DNA of 64,000 nt. Origin: Stygiolobus sp037389425. GTDB lineage: Archaea; Thermoproteota; Thermoprotei_A; Sulfolobales; Sulfolobaceae. The DNA lies in the NCBI RefSeq assembly GCF_037389425.1, contig NZ_JBBHKR010000082.1, forward strand, positions 1-64,000, read 5' to 3'. Made by a program: the position numbers and the translations under genes. The notes beneath the pieces are model-generated. The model was not told the DNA's origin, searched no databases, and was given only the letters and a program-made list of their open reading frames with translations. Positions within the stretch are counted from its first letter, which is position 1. Each line of letters opens with the position of its first letter. Positions 28,307-37,158 of this stretch are shown here, piece after piece.

Positions 28307-28779
28307 GTCTAGGAAATAGACTTTACGGAGACGATGCGGTTGGTTCACTAACTGCGGCTTGTATGGAAGAACTTGGCTTGCCTGCATTTGATGCCGGTGC
28401 TAACGGCTTTCAAGCTCTCTCGGCAATAGAAAACGGAGACATAGTATTTTTTATAGACATTGTGCAAATGGATGAGGAGGAAGGAATATTTAAAGTCGAT
28501 TTAGACAAAGCTGATTTCGTAGAGATAACAGATCCGCATAGATTAACTCCGTTGCAAGTATTATCTTTATCTGCAAGATCTAGTAACAGACCTAAAGAGG
28601 CGTATATTGTGGGAATAAAACCGGAATACATAGACTGGCCCGGAATAAGCGACGCCGCTATAAAAAGACTAGAAAAAGTGCTACAGAAGTTTAAGAAATT
28701 TATTTCTACTTACGGAATTGATGTAGATGTAGATAAAGTTATACAATGCGTAAAAAGCAAAAGCAAAGAACCTTGGTGA
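28288..28779 (+). CDS. [NiFe] hydrogenase maturation protease
   Basis: 163-aa M52-family endopeptidase that trims the large-subunit C-terminus after nickel insertion. GLGNRLYGDDAVG, with the first Ni-sensing acidic residue, is at the N-terminus, followed by FFIDIVQMDE and DPHRLTPLQVL (the His region) and VGIKPEYIDWPG. Start is a TTG at 28288 with GAGGAGAAGG just upstream; no ATG or GTG is available before the motif. It is the only intact protease here, so it probably processes both large subunits or the other is processed from elsewhere. Confidence 0.9.
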   Translation: MSIKIIGLGNRLYGDDAVGSLTAACMEELGLPAFDAGANGFQALSAIENGDIVFFIDIVQMDEEEGIFKVDLDKADFVEITDPHRLTPLQVLSLSARSSNRPKEAYIVGIKPEYIDWPGISDAAIKRLEKVLQKFKKFISTYGIDVDVDKVIQCVKSKSKEPW

Positions 28780-28867
28780 TAAATGAAAACTTCTCATTGT
28801 GATGCTGAAAGCAATTAGCGAACCTATTACCTATAGCTTGGAAAATATTAAGACAATTTCTTTTAGT

Positions 28868-28928
28868 AGAGTGTTTACCCCGTGGCACAACTTTTCCTTA
28901 CTTTTAATTCCGCCACGAGGCACCCCTC
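28868..28928 (-). repeat. dispersed repeat B: hairpin CCCCGTGGC/GCCACGAGG
   Basis: The arms CCCCGTGGC (28878-28886) and GCCACGAGG (28912-28920) flank ACTTTTCCTTACTTTTAATT. The same block, less perfect, occurs at 32340-32417 (inverted) and 48233-48290. It abuts the truncated IS at 28929. Confidence 0.6.
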
Positions 28929-29185
28929 CAAGAGGACAAACCACACAAGTATTCTGCCAACGCTTGGGCTACTTGCTCTCTGGTGTAAAACCTTGGCTTA
29001 ACATTAATATACTCAAATACAATTTGGGTGAGCACGGGAACTCTCCACTTGATTCCCATGTGCTCACCAAGATAAAAACCCCGTGCTCACCCTTAAATAG
29101 TATTACGCGAAAATTAGTTCTTACAGAACGAGAAAAGATTGTTGAATAAAATTATATTAAATTAACAAAATTATTGTCCACACTC
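28929..29185 (-). mobile_element. truncated IS6-like element (5' end of the transposase only)
   Basis: The terminal sequence AAAATTATTGTCCACACTC ends at 29185 and equals the right end of the complete IS at 36193-37025. Minus-strand translation gives MGIKWRVPVLTQI, YINVKPRFYTREQVAQAL, EYLCGLSSW, matching the first residues of that transposase. The remaining two thirds is gone. Confidence 0.8.
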
Positions 29186-29324
29186 GAACTAACCTTGTAT
29201 AATGCGTTTAATCCTCCTTGGACTTACTTTGTATGTCCGCTGAAACGATTGTGCCTTCAGATAATACGTAAAAACATCTAACCTTTTTACGTAACTTTTG
29301 GGGATTTGTATGAAAATCATGTTT

Positions 29325-29345
29325 GCTCTATGTTAATTATAGAGC
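29325..29345. promoter_or_regulatory. 21-bp palindromic operator, site 1
   Basis: The arms GCTCTATG and TATAGAGC flank TTAAT. It matches the perfect palindrome at 30469-30489 except for one arm base and the centre. A degenerate third site follows (GCTTTATG ... ATAGAGC, 29361-29387). It lies upstream of the small gene at 29446; the MarR-type gene at 30107 is the obvious candidate binder. Confidence 0.6.
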
Positions 29346-29445
29346 ATAGTTAGTGTATAAGCTTTATGCTTTACGTAAACAATAGAGCATAATACAAGCA
29401 AGTAAAGTTATAAGCTTCAGAAGTTCATATTTAATCTTGAGAATT

Positions 29446-29613
29446 ATGCCCGAAACCATAAGGATAGTAAGGAAATATTATGCAATAGACGAAAATAGGG
29501 ATATAGTAGCTGAGGGTAATTCTTGGGAAGAAGTGGAAGAGATTATGAAGAAGAAGGGATACAAAAGAAGTCAATACGACATTTTAACGGTAGTGGAAGC
29601 AGAGAAGAGTTAG
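29446..29613 (+). CDS. small DUF5678-like protein, 55 aa
   Basis: MPETIRIVRKYYAIDENRDI then VAEGNSWEEVEEIMKKKGY. The pattern (DENRxIVAEGxSWEEVxxxxxKKGY) resembles the short DUF5678-type proteins often encoded before retropepsin-like genes in archaea and bacteria. No clear membrane or metal motif. Downstream of palindromic sites and probably cotranscribed with the aspartic protease-like gene at 29693. Confidence 0.6.
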   Translation: MPETIRIVRKYYAIDENRDIVAEGNSWEEVEEIMKKKGYKRSQYDILTVVEAEKS

Positions 29614-29692
29614 TATGAGTAACCACATAGAAATCCAACGTTAAAATAGAAAGTCCATCTTTAAATTTGTCTTATTGAAAACTATTACATGT

Positions 29693-30118
29693 ATGAGTAA
29701 CTACATAGAAATCCCTTTCATCAGTTTAAGAGGCTATGCGGTACCTTTACTAAAAGCAGAGATGGAGTGCCCCAGGATAGGAGGGAACATATTAATTTAC
29801 GCTTTACCGGACAGCGGTAGTAGGTTCTCTATAATAAATAGGAAAACTTTAAACGAGTGCTTTAACAACCCAGAAGAACGTTATTTGGACACTGTAGTAT
29901 TAACCAACCTGAACCTGCATACAATGAGGTACAAACTAAAATTTCATTTCGTGGAACTTAATGAGGATTTCGAAATCCCAGTTGCAGAAGCCGATTTCGG
30001 AGAAATCGGAGGGATTTATCCCAGCCTAATCTTAGGTAGGGACGACTTCTTTTCTAGAGTAACAATATGCTTTGATAAGAACGTTAAGTTACTCGTTAAG
30101 ATTAATTCATTGATTTGA
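29693..30118 (+). CDS. retropepsin-like aspartic protease domain protein
   Basis: 141 aa from ATG 29693. The catalytic-type motif ALPDSGSRFSII (Asp-Ser-Gly) and the later hydrophobic-Gly motif PSLILGRDDFFSR match single-domain retropepsin-like proteins. The open frame starts at a TTG at 29675, but the ATG gives the usual N-terminus (MSNYIEIPFISLRGY). The first 23 nt are duplicated about 80 nt upstream (29613-29635), evidence of a local tandem duplication at the gene start. Converges with the MarR-type gene, overlapping by 12 nt. Confidence 0.7.
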   Translation: MSNYIEIPFISLRGYAVPLLKAEMECPRIGGNILIYALPDSGSRFSIINRKTLNECFNNPEERYLDTVVLTNLNLHTMRYKLKFHFVELNEDFEIPVAEADFGEIGGIYPSLILGRDDFFSRVTICFDKNVKLLVKINSLI

Positions 30119-30406
30119 CTTTATAATTTCCTGTATCTGAAGAAGTAACTGAGCTATTTTTCTCCCTTTCTCACTCAGATAAATTAATTTCCTTCTAGAA
30201 AATACCTCTTCTCTCTTCTCTACTAAGAATCCTTCATTTAATAACTTATTGAGAGCTTGGGTAACAGAGTTAGGACTCAGTTTCATCTCCTCATAAATTT
30301 CCTTTACCGCCACCCCTTCCTTTATGCTAATTAAATATAGTAAGATATACTGCTCGGTCTCACCGAGAACGCGATATCTCTCTTTCATATGGTTGATGTT
30401 ATACAT
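30107..30406 (-). CDS. MarR/winged-helix transcriptional regulator
   Basis: 99-aa winged-helix protein. LSPNSVTQALNKLLNEGFLV is the recognition helix region, followed by a wing with EEVFSRRKLIYLSEKGRK. ATG 30388 is an alternative start. It lies between two copies of the same 21-bp palindrome (29325 and 30469), which makes it the likely ligand-responsive regulator of the genes on both sides. Confidence 0.8.
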   Translation of the reverse strand: MYNINHMKERYRVLGETEQYILLYLISIKEGVAVKEIYEEMKLSPNSVTQALNKLLNEGFLVEKREEVFSRRKLIYLSEKGRKIAQLLLQIQEIIKSNQ

Positions 30407-30468
30407 ATAATGAAAAGAGTAATCTATGGTTTATGCGATATGTAAAGAGAAGATTTAAATATTATTAT

Positions 30469-30489
30469 GCTCTATGATTAACATAGAGC
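30469..30489. promoter_or_regulatory. 21-bp perfect palindromic operator, site 2
   Basis: The arms GCTCTATG and CATAGAGC flank ATTAA. It sits between a TATA-like GATTTAAATATT (30452-30463) and the ATG at 30495 of a decayed HTH gene, where a bound repressor would block transcription initiation. Confidence 0.7.
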
Positions 30490-30494
30490 AAACA

Positions 30495-30717
30495 TGGAAA
30501 AATATCCACAGATAAATACATCTTCCTAACTCCCGGGGTATATATCGTTATTTACCTCCTAAAGGTAGGTAAGGCAAAAGCAAGCGAAATATCCGAAAGT
30601 GCACAAATCCCATACCAGACCGTAATACAGAATATTAGGTTGTTATTAGCAGAGGGATATGTAATAAACAGCAGTTATGGGAATCTTAGGGAGGTAATAC
30701 TAAGAAGTCGGTATTAG
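30495..30717 (+). pseudogene. decayed winged-helix regulator
   Basis: ATG 30495 leads into a short frame (MEKYPQINTSS, stop). In another frame DKYIFLTPGVYIVIYLLKVG, KAKASEISESAQIPYQTVIQ, NIRLLLAEGYVI continues to TAG 30715-30717, a MarR/ArsR-like winged helix. The frame with the helix has no start codon, so a one-base change after about 8 codons has separated start and body. Confidence 0.6.
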
Positions 30718-30756
30718 CGAGAAGTTTATAATTTTAGACATCTTCCTGCTGAAAAG

Positions 30757-31838
30757 ATGACAAACGGAAAAGGACAAATCGAGTTAGCTAAGGAGAGGCT
30801 GGTCAAGGCGGTCAACCAAGTTCTGGGCGTGATCAGGAGGAACGGGAGGAGCAGGAAGGTCGAGTTAGCACTCGTTTTGATGGTCCTGCTAGGTGGTAGG
30901 GCCAGCGTGAAGAATGCTGCTGAGACGTTCGGGTTGGACTACGCAAACCTGCTGGAGGCGTTGGGAGAGCTCCACGACGCGTGGAGGGACTACTTGAAGG
31001 TCCTGTCGGGGCTAGTGAAGGGTGAGGTAGCTGTAATCATAGACGACACCGTGGACCACAAGGAGTACTCCAGAGGAAAGGACGTGAGCCCCCACGGAAA
31101 CTACTGGATCTACTGCCACACCCACGGGAGGTTCGAGAGGGTCAAGCTCCTCACGGTCGCCATAGTGGACCTCTCCACGGGCAGGGCGTTCATGGTTTCC
31201 CCTACGCCGTGAGGAAGATGTTGGACTTGGGGATGGTCACCGAGTTCAAGACCAAGATCGACTTGGCCAGGGAGATGTTGGACGTGCTCAAGGGGTACTT
31301 CCGCGTGTCCAGAGTAGTCTTCGACTCGTGGTACTGGTCGGAGAAGCTCGTGAAGGACAACGTGGTGTCTGAGCTCAAGTCCAACCAAACTCAGGGTCGA
31401 GTCGGCCCGGGGGACCCTCGAGGAGGTGAAGGGATACCTCCGAGTGGGATACCCCCGGAGTCTACTACGCCGACCTGACCCTTGGAGGTCAAGCGATTAC
31501 GGTAAAATTGTTAGTCCGGGAACGTGACTCCGGGACACACGTTAGGTACCTCTACACGACCGATCTCTCGCTCGGCGAGGAGGAGATGGAGGAGGCATGG
31601 AGGATGAGGTGGGAGATTGAGGAGCTCCACAGGGACGTGAAGGCCTTGGGACTGGAGGACTCCTCGTTCTGGAGGAGAGAGGCTTCAGGGGTACCTCACG
31701 ATCTTCACCATCATGACCAACGTTGTCAGGGAGCTGGTGGGGGCTCTTAACCTGAGGAGCGTGGAGGCGTTCCTCAGGTTTGTTGAACGTTATTTAGGTG
31801 GATCGTCGGGGCTAATGAAAATCTTTAAGTTACGTTAA
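30757..31838 (+). pseudogene. GC-rich IS4-type transposase with several frameshifts
   Basis: Reading across at least three frame changes (about 31195, 31390-31440, 31675) gives a DDE transposase. Segments: AVIIDDTVDHKEYSRGKDVS, YWIYCHTHGRFERVK, VVFDSWYWSEKLVKDN, RWEIEELHRDVKALGLEDSS, and an end GGSSGLMKIFKLR before TAA 31836-31838. RWEIEELHRDVK is the IS4-type E signature. Base composition is much more GC-rich than all neighbours, suggesting arrival from a different host. No terminal repeats identified. Confidence 0.8.
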
Positions 31839-31850
31839 AGTCCCATAACT

Positions 31851-32062
31851 GCTGTAATTTAGTTATAGCGAGAGAATTTAAAGACGTTAAGGAGAAGAAT
31901 TTAGTTAACTCAGTAAATTTATTCTTCCACTATATAATATTTATAATAGTACCTTTAATAATAGGCTTATTTATAAATATAAGTATATTTTACGGTATAC
32001 TAACCTTTATCATATTATCAGTAAGTTCTTCATTACTTTTACTATTTATAAAATTAAATTAA
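31851..32062 (+). pseudogene. remnant of a small membrane protein gene
   Basis: An open frame (LVIAREFKDVKEKNLVNSVN ... YIIFIIVPLIIGLFINISIF ... SSLLLLFIKLN, stop at 32062) encodes two hydrophobic helices but has no start codon. It directly follows the dead transposase, so it may be the 3' half of the gene that element entered. Confidence 0.35.
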
Positions 32063-32552
32063 TTCTTTAAAAGGTTTAGTTAGCTATCTTCTTTAACTTC
32101 CATGGAGAACGAAGATTCTAAAGTTCACTATTTTCATGATAGGCTGTAACTCTTTTACGTAACTACTAGTTATTTTTAATTACTTCTAAATTAGTTTTGA
32201 TTAAACTACGTTTATATACTATTACTTATACTTTTTTCCTTTGACGATCTTCTGCTTGATGACGGATCTAATCATGAGGATAGGAGTGAAATGTTACATG
32301 AGAAGGTAGGGTGTTTCTCTCGACTAGTCTCAATGATCTGAAGGTGACTATGGACGATCCCTTAAGAGGGGTGCCCCGTGGTGGAATTAGAAGTAATTAA
32401 AAGTAAGGAAAAGTTATAACAATACTAGACGTGGACGACCCTATAAATAATATTGAATTATGTCAAGGTGAAATTTAATTTAAAATTCTAGAATAGGTGG
32501 GGAAGAGAAGGAAAGTAGAAAAACGTATATACTTAGTTTTCTAGTCTTTCAT
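32063..32552. other. 490-bp gene-free stretch before the nucleotidyltransferase-like gene
   Basis: It contains repeat B (32340-32417) and a GC-richer block at 32230-32340 with TTTCTCTCGACTAG that loosely resembles the interior of the MITE family. No protein-like frame seen. Confidence 0.4.
32340..32417 (+). repeat. dispersed repeat B, inverted copy
   Basis: GATCCCTTAAGAGGGGTGCC, CCGTGGTGGAATTAG, AAGTAATTAAAAGTAAGG, AAAAGTT: the reverse complement of the blocks at 28868-28928 and 48233-48293. It begins with a short hairpin (CCCTTAAGAGGGG). Confidence 0.6.
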
Positions 32553-33023
32553 GTGATAAGGTTAATAACGAAGTTCGGCAGTAAAGAACGCGATGAGGAC
32601 ATTTTAGTTGTTGTAGACGATATTAAGGAGGCATTTAAAGCTTTAAGTGAAATTGTTATAATTAATGAAAATCTAGATTTACACGTCATAGATTACCTTA
32701 CTTTCCTAAGGCTTTTAAAAGAAGACCCCTTTTATGTTAACGTCCTGATTAACGGAGAGCATGTTATCAACGCAATGAAAATTGATAATATGAACAAGAT
32801 AATTGAAGAGGCTATAAGTAAGGCGAGACAACTTGTAGATAAGCAATGCAGAGAAGGAAAGAACGGGATATCGCTAGCTTATTATTATTTAATCTCTAGG
32901 GGGATTTTCCCAAGAAATAGGCACGACGTAAAGAACATTTTAGGTAAGGATAAAGGGGATGACTTTTCATTTATCTGTACAGCTGAAGATTTCAACACTG
33001 TCAAACTTCTTACTCCAGCGTAG
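32553..33023 (+). CDS. minimal nucleotidyltransferase-like protein
   Basis: 156 aa. The N-terminus ITKFGSKERDEDILVVVDDI fits the MNT nucleotidyltransferase start (GSxxR-D-D-h-h-V-V), with acidic residues in place. The C-terminal helices may be a HEPN-like tail or regulatory part. Its last 57 nt overlap the 3' end of the convergent nuclease-like gene. Possibly an unpaired toxin-antitoxin or defence protein. Confidence 0.5.
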   Translation: MIRLITKFGSKERDEDILVVVDDIKEAFKALSEIVIINENLDLHVIDYLTFLRLLKEDPFYVNVLINGEHVINAMKIDNMNKIIEEAISKARQLVDKQCREGKNGISLAYYYLISRGIFPRNRHDVKNILGKDKGDDFSFICTAEDFNTVKLLTPA

Positions 33024-33368
33024 AACGTGGATTAATGCGCTTTTAACCTCTTTAGGAACAACAATGTAAAAGTGATACGTCATCTGGCCATTGCAATAAA
33101 TGTCCTTAATTTTCTTATAAATATCTTCTATATGATTTTTTGAGACTGGACTTTGATTTATTTTCTCCTTTATCGTATTTTCTATTTTCTTAGGGTCATT
33201 AAAGCTCTTAATGTCCTTTAGTTCGATTAATATTATCTTATTATCCTTAAAGCATAGGAAATCTGCATGCTTATTACTGCTTTTGAATTTTTCACTTTCC
33301 ATATCTATTAATAGCGAACATTCCGTAGAAAAACAACAGTCGTTTTCACATACTTTAATAGCTCTCAA
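32967..33368 (-). CDS. PD-(D/E)xK-like nuclease with N-terminal Cys cluster
   Basis: 133 aa. HADFLCFKDNKIILIELKD has the Asp ... Glu-x-Lys spacing of a PD-(D/E)xK nuclease core, followed by a helix-rich half and HFYIVVPKEVKSALIH. The N-terminus has four Cys in CENDCCFSTEC, able to bind Zn or FeS. It starts 3 nt after the ATPase gene and is surely cotranscribed, so the two probably form an ATPase-nuclease effector pair. Function not proven. Confidence 0.55.
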   Translation of the reverse strand: MRAIKVCENDCCFSTECSLLIDMESEKFKSSNKHADFLCFKDNKIILIELKDIKSFNDPKKIENTIKEKINQSPVSKNHIEDIYKKIKDIYCNGQMTYHFYIVVPKEVKSALIHVLRWSKKFDSVEIFSCTDK

Positions 33369-33370
33369 GG

Positions 33371-34624
33371 TTACTCACTTAGTTTTGCAATTATTTTTAG
33401 AATAGAGTAATAAATATCCGTTATCCCAGGGATGTTTTCCAGAACTTTTTCCGGATCCATTAACTCTATTTTTCCATCTCTCACATGATAAATTTTAACA
33501 TTAACGTTCATTTCCTGGCCCTCAACTTTCCCTAAGTTAAAAAGTTCAACAACCTCTTTTTCCTTCTTAAAATGGGAGAGAATCGCTAATATAATGAGGA
33601 TAATTTCACTGTGTGTAGTAATGACAACCTTATGCTTTTTAGATAACTCGTATAAAAATAACCCCATCTTAAGTTGATAATCAGTACTTAATTGGGATTC
33701 AGGCTCTTCAATAAGTAATAAGCTTTTCCTCCCATCCGCAATAGCTAAGGAAAAAGCCGTAAGTTCCTGCAGGCTTGAAGAAAGGAAAGGAATTTCGAGG
33801 CCGTTAACAGAAAGAGTTTTCTCTACATTCACTTTTAGGTCCCAGAAATTATTAATACTACCTTTACCGCTTCTGATTCTTTCACTACCTTTATTTATCC
33901 AGAATATTAGGCTCTTAGTATAAGGCAGAGGTTTTATATTCTCTCTATAAAGTAAAATTAAAGACCTCCCATAGGATAAGAACCTTACAGAAGGAATTTC
34001 TACTGCTATGCTAACCTTATTCATTATTGCTGGAACTAAATATGAAGCCATGTAAGAGCTTATATTTGAAATTAAATTACTTGAAAGAACTGTCTTACAC
34101 AGCTCTTTATCTCCAATTGATGAAACTTCAACCCTTAAAATTAGTTCACCTCTAGAGAATCCAATGTCTATTTTATTCACGCAGTATGACGAGTAAGGTG
34201 TGTAAGTAACTGCTGGTATAGATAAAGACGTTAAAGCTTCTTTCGTGATTTCCATTATTCTATTTAATAAATTAGAATCATCACGGGTAATTGCGGTCTC
34301 GTTAACTGAAAGGAGAGATCTCGAAATTCTCTCTCTTAGTATCGTAAGAGATTCCAAAAATTTTTCCGAAATATTTAAGGAAGTTGTGTATTTTCTTCCC
34401 TTTATCGCATTTTCTGAAATTGAAACAATTGTAGAGTAGAGACTTTCCGCAACTATGGTAGCTAAGTCAACATTATTAGCTTGGTCAAAGAAGGCCAGAT
34501 TAGAATAAATACTTTTCAGTATGTAAGATTTACCAGAATTAGGTTTACCAAATATAACCGTAAGGTCTCCTAATTCTATTGACGTATCCTTGAGCACGCC
34601 AAGGTTCTTTATTATAAGCTTCAT
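33371..34624 (-). CDS. AAA/ABC-type ATPase (OLD/AAA-15-like)
   Basis: 417 aa. It has MKLIIKNLGVLKDTSIELGD, Walker A FGKPNSGKS (residues 25-33), Walker B with the glutamate pair SLLLIEEPESQL, and the switch His in VVITTHSEIILI, the features of SMC/ABC-like AAA-15/21 ATPases used in many defence operons. A TOPRIM domain is not present, unlike classic OLD; the small downstream nuclease may supply that activity. Confidence 0.82.
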   Translation of the reverse strand: MKLIIKNLGVLKDTSIELGDLTVIFGKPNSGKSYILKSIYSNLAFFDQANNVDLATIVAESLYSTIVSISENAIKGRKYTTSLNISEKFLESLTILRERISRSLLSVNETAITRDDSNLLNRIMEITKEALTSLSIPAVTYTPYSSYCVNKIDIGFSRGELILRVEVSSIGDKELCKTVLSSNLISNISSYMASYLVPAIMNKVSIAVEIPSVRFLSYGRSLILLYRENIKPLPYTKSLIFWINKGSERIRSGKGSINNFWDLKVNVEKTLSVNGLEIPFLSSSLQELTAFSLAIADGRKSLLLIEEPESQLSTDYQLKMGLFLYELSKKHKVVITTHSEIILIILAILSHFKKEKEVVELFNLGKVEGQEMNVNVKIYHVRDGKIELMDPEKVLENIPGITDIYYSILKIIAKLSE

Positions 34625-35427
34625 TAAAAATAAGTAGAAAAGGCTTGTTTTATATTTTTCAAACTACTCTGTGAGAACGAACTTTACAGTTGAGAATGAT
34701 ATCTAAAAACTACAAGGAAAAACGTTTTTCGTCTAACTGCAAGGGATTTACTCGGGTAAGAGATACAGAACTTCCTTATTTACCCTCATTCCCAAACTCA
34801 TGATTTGTAGGAATTCAGCAACTCAGAGTTTTACCTTTTTTATAAAATTAAATAACCTACACAAAAAGGTTTATCTCCATTCTTTTCATGAAAGCTTTAT
34901 CATCACCTCAATTATTTACTCTATGGTAGATTTCAATTATCTACTTATGCGTACAGCCATAAGGCCTAAATTTCTCTCCGCATTAATAAATGTGCCATAC
35001 GTTATTCACAATTATCTAAAATCTTTAATACCGCATTCCATTCTTATCGCTTTCTTGACTATCTCTTCAAGGTTTTCACTCTACGCGTTTAATTTTTCTC
35101 TCGCAATCTTAACTTTAGACAACTCACCGTTAAACGCTTCTTCCATTTCTTTTAAGTCCGGCCTATCCATTTCCCTGGTCAGCAATACGTGAAGAGTCGT
35201 GCCTAGGGAGAAAATGTTGAAAGAAGGGCTGGCTTTCTCTATTAATGCCATTGTCAACAGTTTCGGATAAACCGTGAATTTTACGCCATTTGATATCATT
35301 CAACATTCCTAATCCTTTTAGTGCTATTAAGTAAGCTGAGGCTGTATGCCTATCAAATCCCTTCTCCTTTTTTATCCCTATCTCATAACTCGATTATGCA
35401 GGGACAAATTGAGAAGGTTAGTGAATT
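34625..35427. other. 800-bp intergenic region with only a decayed gene
   Basis: Apart from the relic at 35012-35299, no coding signal is seen. The plus-strand frame 34800-35192 looks like a shadow of the relic. Confidence 0.4.
35012..35299 (-). pseudogene. unidentified decayed gene
   Basis: The frame MISNGVKFTVYPKLLTMALI ... SLGTTLHVLLTREMDRPDLK, EMEEAFNGELSKVKIAREKL ends at an amber near 35081, then continues in the same frame (SENLEEIVKKAIRMECGIKD) to TAA 35012-35014. The read-through and protein-like composition suggest a nonsense-mutated gene. Family not recognised. Confidence 0.35.
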
Positions 35428-35817
35428 TCATTTAATCCATATTCTCCTTAATTCTGCAACTTTATCTAACTCTTTATCTTCACTTAAGATCACGTTTATT
35501 GAATTGTTTAACATTACGGCAATATGAAAGGCATCAGATGGCTTAACTGAGTATTTTCTCATAATCTCTTTAGCCCTCTCATATTCCTTTATCGTAATTG
35601 GTAAAACTGTTAAGTACTTGAGCACTATTTCATCCAAGAATTCTATGGTATCGCAATACTTAACTCCATACTTCTTCTTAGACACGTATATTACCTCATC
35701 TATAACTAAAGGATCTGAAAACAAGCTTTCATATGTGAGGAGTTTTATATAATACTCTTTTACCTCACTTACTCCCGAGTTTAAGTAGATTAAGAAATTA
35801 GCATCAAGAAAAATCAA
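35428..35817 (-). CDS. vapC: VapC-type PIN-domain toxin
   Basis: 129-aa PIN nuclease. The acidic residues are in place: FLDANFLIYL (first Asp), LVIDEVIYV (Glu), SVKPSDAFHIAV (Asp) and ILSEDKELD (last Asp). It is coupled by a 4-nt ATGA overlap to the antitoxin gene upstream. Expected to cleave RNA when released from the antitoxin. Confidence 0.9.
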   Translation of the reverse strand: MIFLDANFLIYLNSGVSEVKEYYIKLLTYESLFSDPLVIDEVIYVSKKKYGVKYCDTIEFLDEIVLKYLTVLPITIKEYERAKEIMRKYSVKPSDAFHIAVMLNNSINVILSEDKELDKVAELRRIWIK

Positions 35818-36080
35818 TCTTCAAATTCCTCTTCAAGACTTATGTTCTCCAGTTCCCCAAGGCTTGCCCTTTTAGCATAAGATATCTTCCTCTCATGTTC
35901 TTCTAATTTTTTGACAACTTCTCGTATGTTAACCCTCCTCTCAGGTTCTAAGATTATCTTATCTCCAACGACTGTCAAAATTAAGATATCCCCCTCTTTT
36001 ATTCCCACCAAATCCCTTACACTTTTAGGAATTATTACATAACCCTTCTTTCCTACTTCCACTCTTAGAGTCAAACTCAC
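35814..36080 (-). CDS. vapB: VapB antitoxin, AbrB/SpoVT type
   Basis: 88 aa. The N-terminal swapped-hairpin AbrB domain VEVGKKGYVIIPKSVRDLVG, IKEGDILILTVVGDKIILEP is followed by a helical, acidic toxin-binding tail (LGELENISLEEEFED). First gene of the VapBC pair and probably its autorepressor. Confidence 0.9.
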   Translation of the reverse strand: MSLTLRVEVGKKGYVIIPKSVRDLVGIKEGDILILTVVGDKIILEPERRVNIREVVKKLEEHERKISYAKRASLGELENISLEEEFED

Positions 36081-36192
36081 TCTACTACAGTTTAACTGGC
36101 TAAACTAATATTTAAAATTTTACGCTAATGAGTAACAACAAGTTTCACGACTTGGGGAGCTTCTGATATAAAAACTTTTTTGTGAAAATTGC

Positions 36193-37025
36193 GAGTGTGG
36201 ACAATAATTTTATTTATTTGAAATATTTACATTTATTATCACCCCCTTATCTAACAAGTACGTTGGGGTGTAAAGGATATATCAGGAAGAATGTTGATAA
36301 CCACCTAGTTATTGTGATTGTCAGTATTCCAAGGGAAGTGGAAGTCCATTGATGCAAGTGTTTTAAGCTTCTGAACCCTTGTTTTGCATAATCCCTCTCG
36401 TTGAACTTCTCGTGTTCCACGTTTAACCATGAGAAGGCGTTGTATGCTGTTGCCCCATCGTGCAAGTAAATTACCTTATCAATCCTTCTCCTAAACACCC
36501 TCATTGCTATTTCCTCAACCCTACTCATGTTCGCAAGAACTACCAAGACGTGTACCCCACTCCTAACACTAGTAACCATGAAGAAGGGTATTCCCTTGGT
36601 TTTTACATCCCTAACGATCCACACGTAATAGTACTGACCATTAATTAGCCTCACCTTAGTCTCGTCAATAGCGTAAACACCACTCAATGGCACAGCGTAC
36701 TTAACATAACTCAACCTCCTATGATAGTAAAGCAGAGTGGAATGGGGTAACACGACCCTCCATGAGGATAACCCGGAAACGTAGTTAGCCAATGCAGAGG
36801 CTACGGTCTCCCTAGAGTAAAACCTAGGGCTAAGGTTAATATACTCAATTAAAATTAGTATAATTTGGGTGAGCACGGGAACCTTCCATCTAGTTTCCAT
36901 GTGCTCACCTCCAGGTAATACCTCCCGTGCTCACCCTAAAAAAGTATTATCATCAACGTTCTATTAATAAAGCACAAACAATTCAAATAATTCATTTTAT
37001 ATTAACAAAATTGTTGTCCACACTC
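36193..37025 (-). mobile_element. complete IS6-like insertion sequence, 833 bp
   Basis: The inverted ends GAGTGTGGACAA (36193-36204) and TTGTCCACACTC (37014-37025) match exactly for 12 bp and then imperfectly. One transposase gene fills most of the element. A palindrome-rich stretch (GGTGAGCACGGGAAC and CCCGTGCTCACC) borders the transposase start. No convincing target duplication. A truncated sister lies at 28929-29185. Confidence 0.85.
36247..36900 (-). CDS. IS6-family DDE transposase
   Basis: 217 aa. DDE residues: AIDETKVRLINGQYYYVWIV (first Asp), YLHDGATAYNAFSWL (second Asp), and an Asn-Glu segment FNERDYAKQGFRSLKHL around the last acidic residue. The N-terminal helix region (METRWKVPVLTQI) is the DNA-binding part. 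Compact like other Sulfolobales IS6 relatives. It appears intact. Confidence 0.85.
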   Translation of the reverse strand: METRWKVPVLTQIILILIEYINLSPRFYSRETVASALANYVSGLSSWRVVLPHSTLLYYHRRLSYVKYAVPLSGVYAIDETKVRLINGQYYYVWIVRDVKTKGIPFFMVTSVRSGVHVLVVLANMSRVEEIAMRVFRRRIDKVIYLHDGATAYNAFSWLNVEHEKFNERDYAKQGFRSLKHLHQWTSTSLGILTITITRWLSTFFLIYPLHPNVLVR

Positions 37026-37158
37026 AAGAAGTATAAAATTAAGCTTATAACGTTAGAAAATCTAATAAGTGTAATGATTTTCTATATGAAGTGGTAATTG
37101 TCGTGGATTAAGTTAAGGGTGGGAAAAATTTTTATTTTTTATATTCCCACTTACATCT

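Noticed and set aside
34800..35192. Plus-strand 130-aa ORF
   Set aside because: Overlaps the decayed minus-strand gene and lacks a plausible protein profile.
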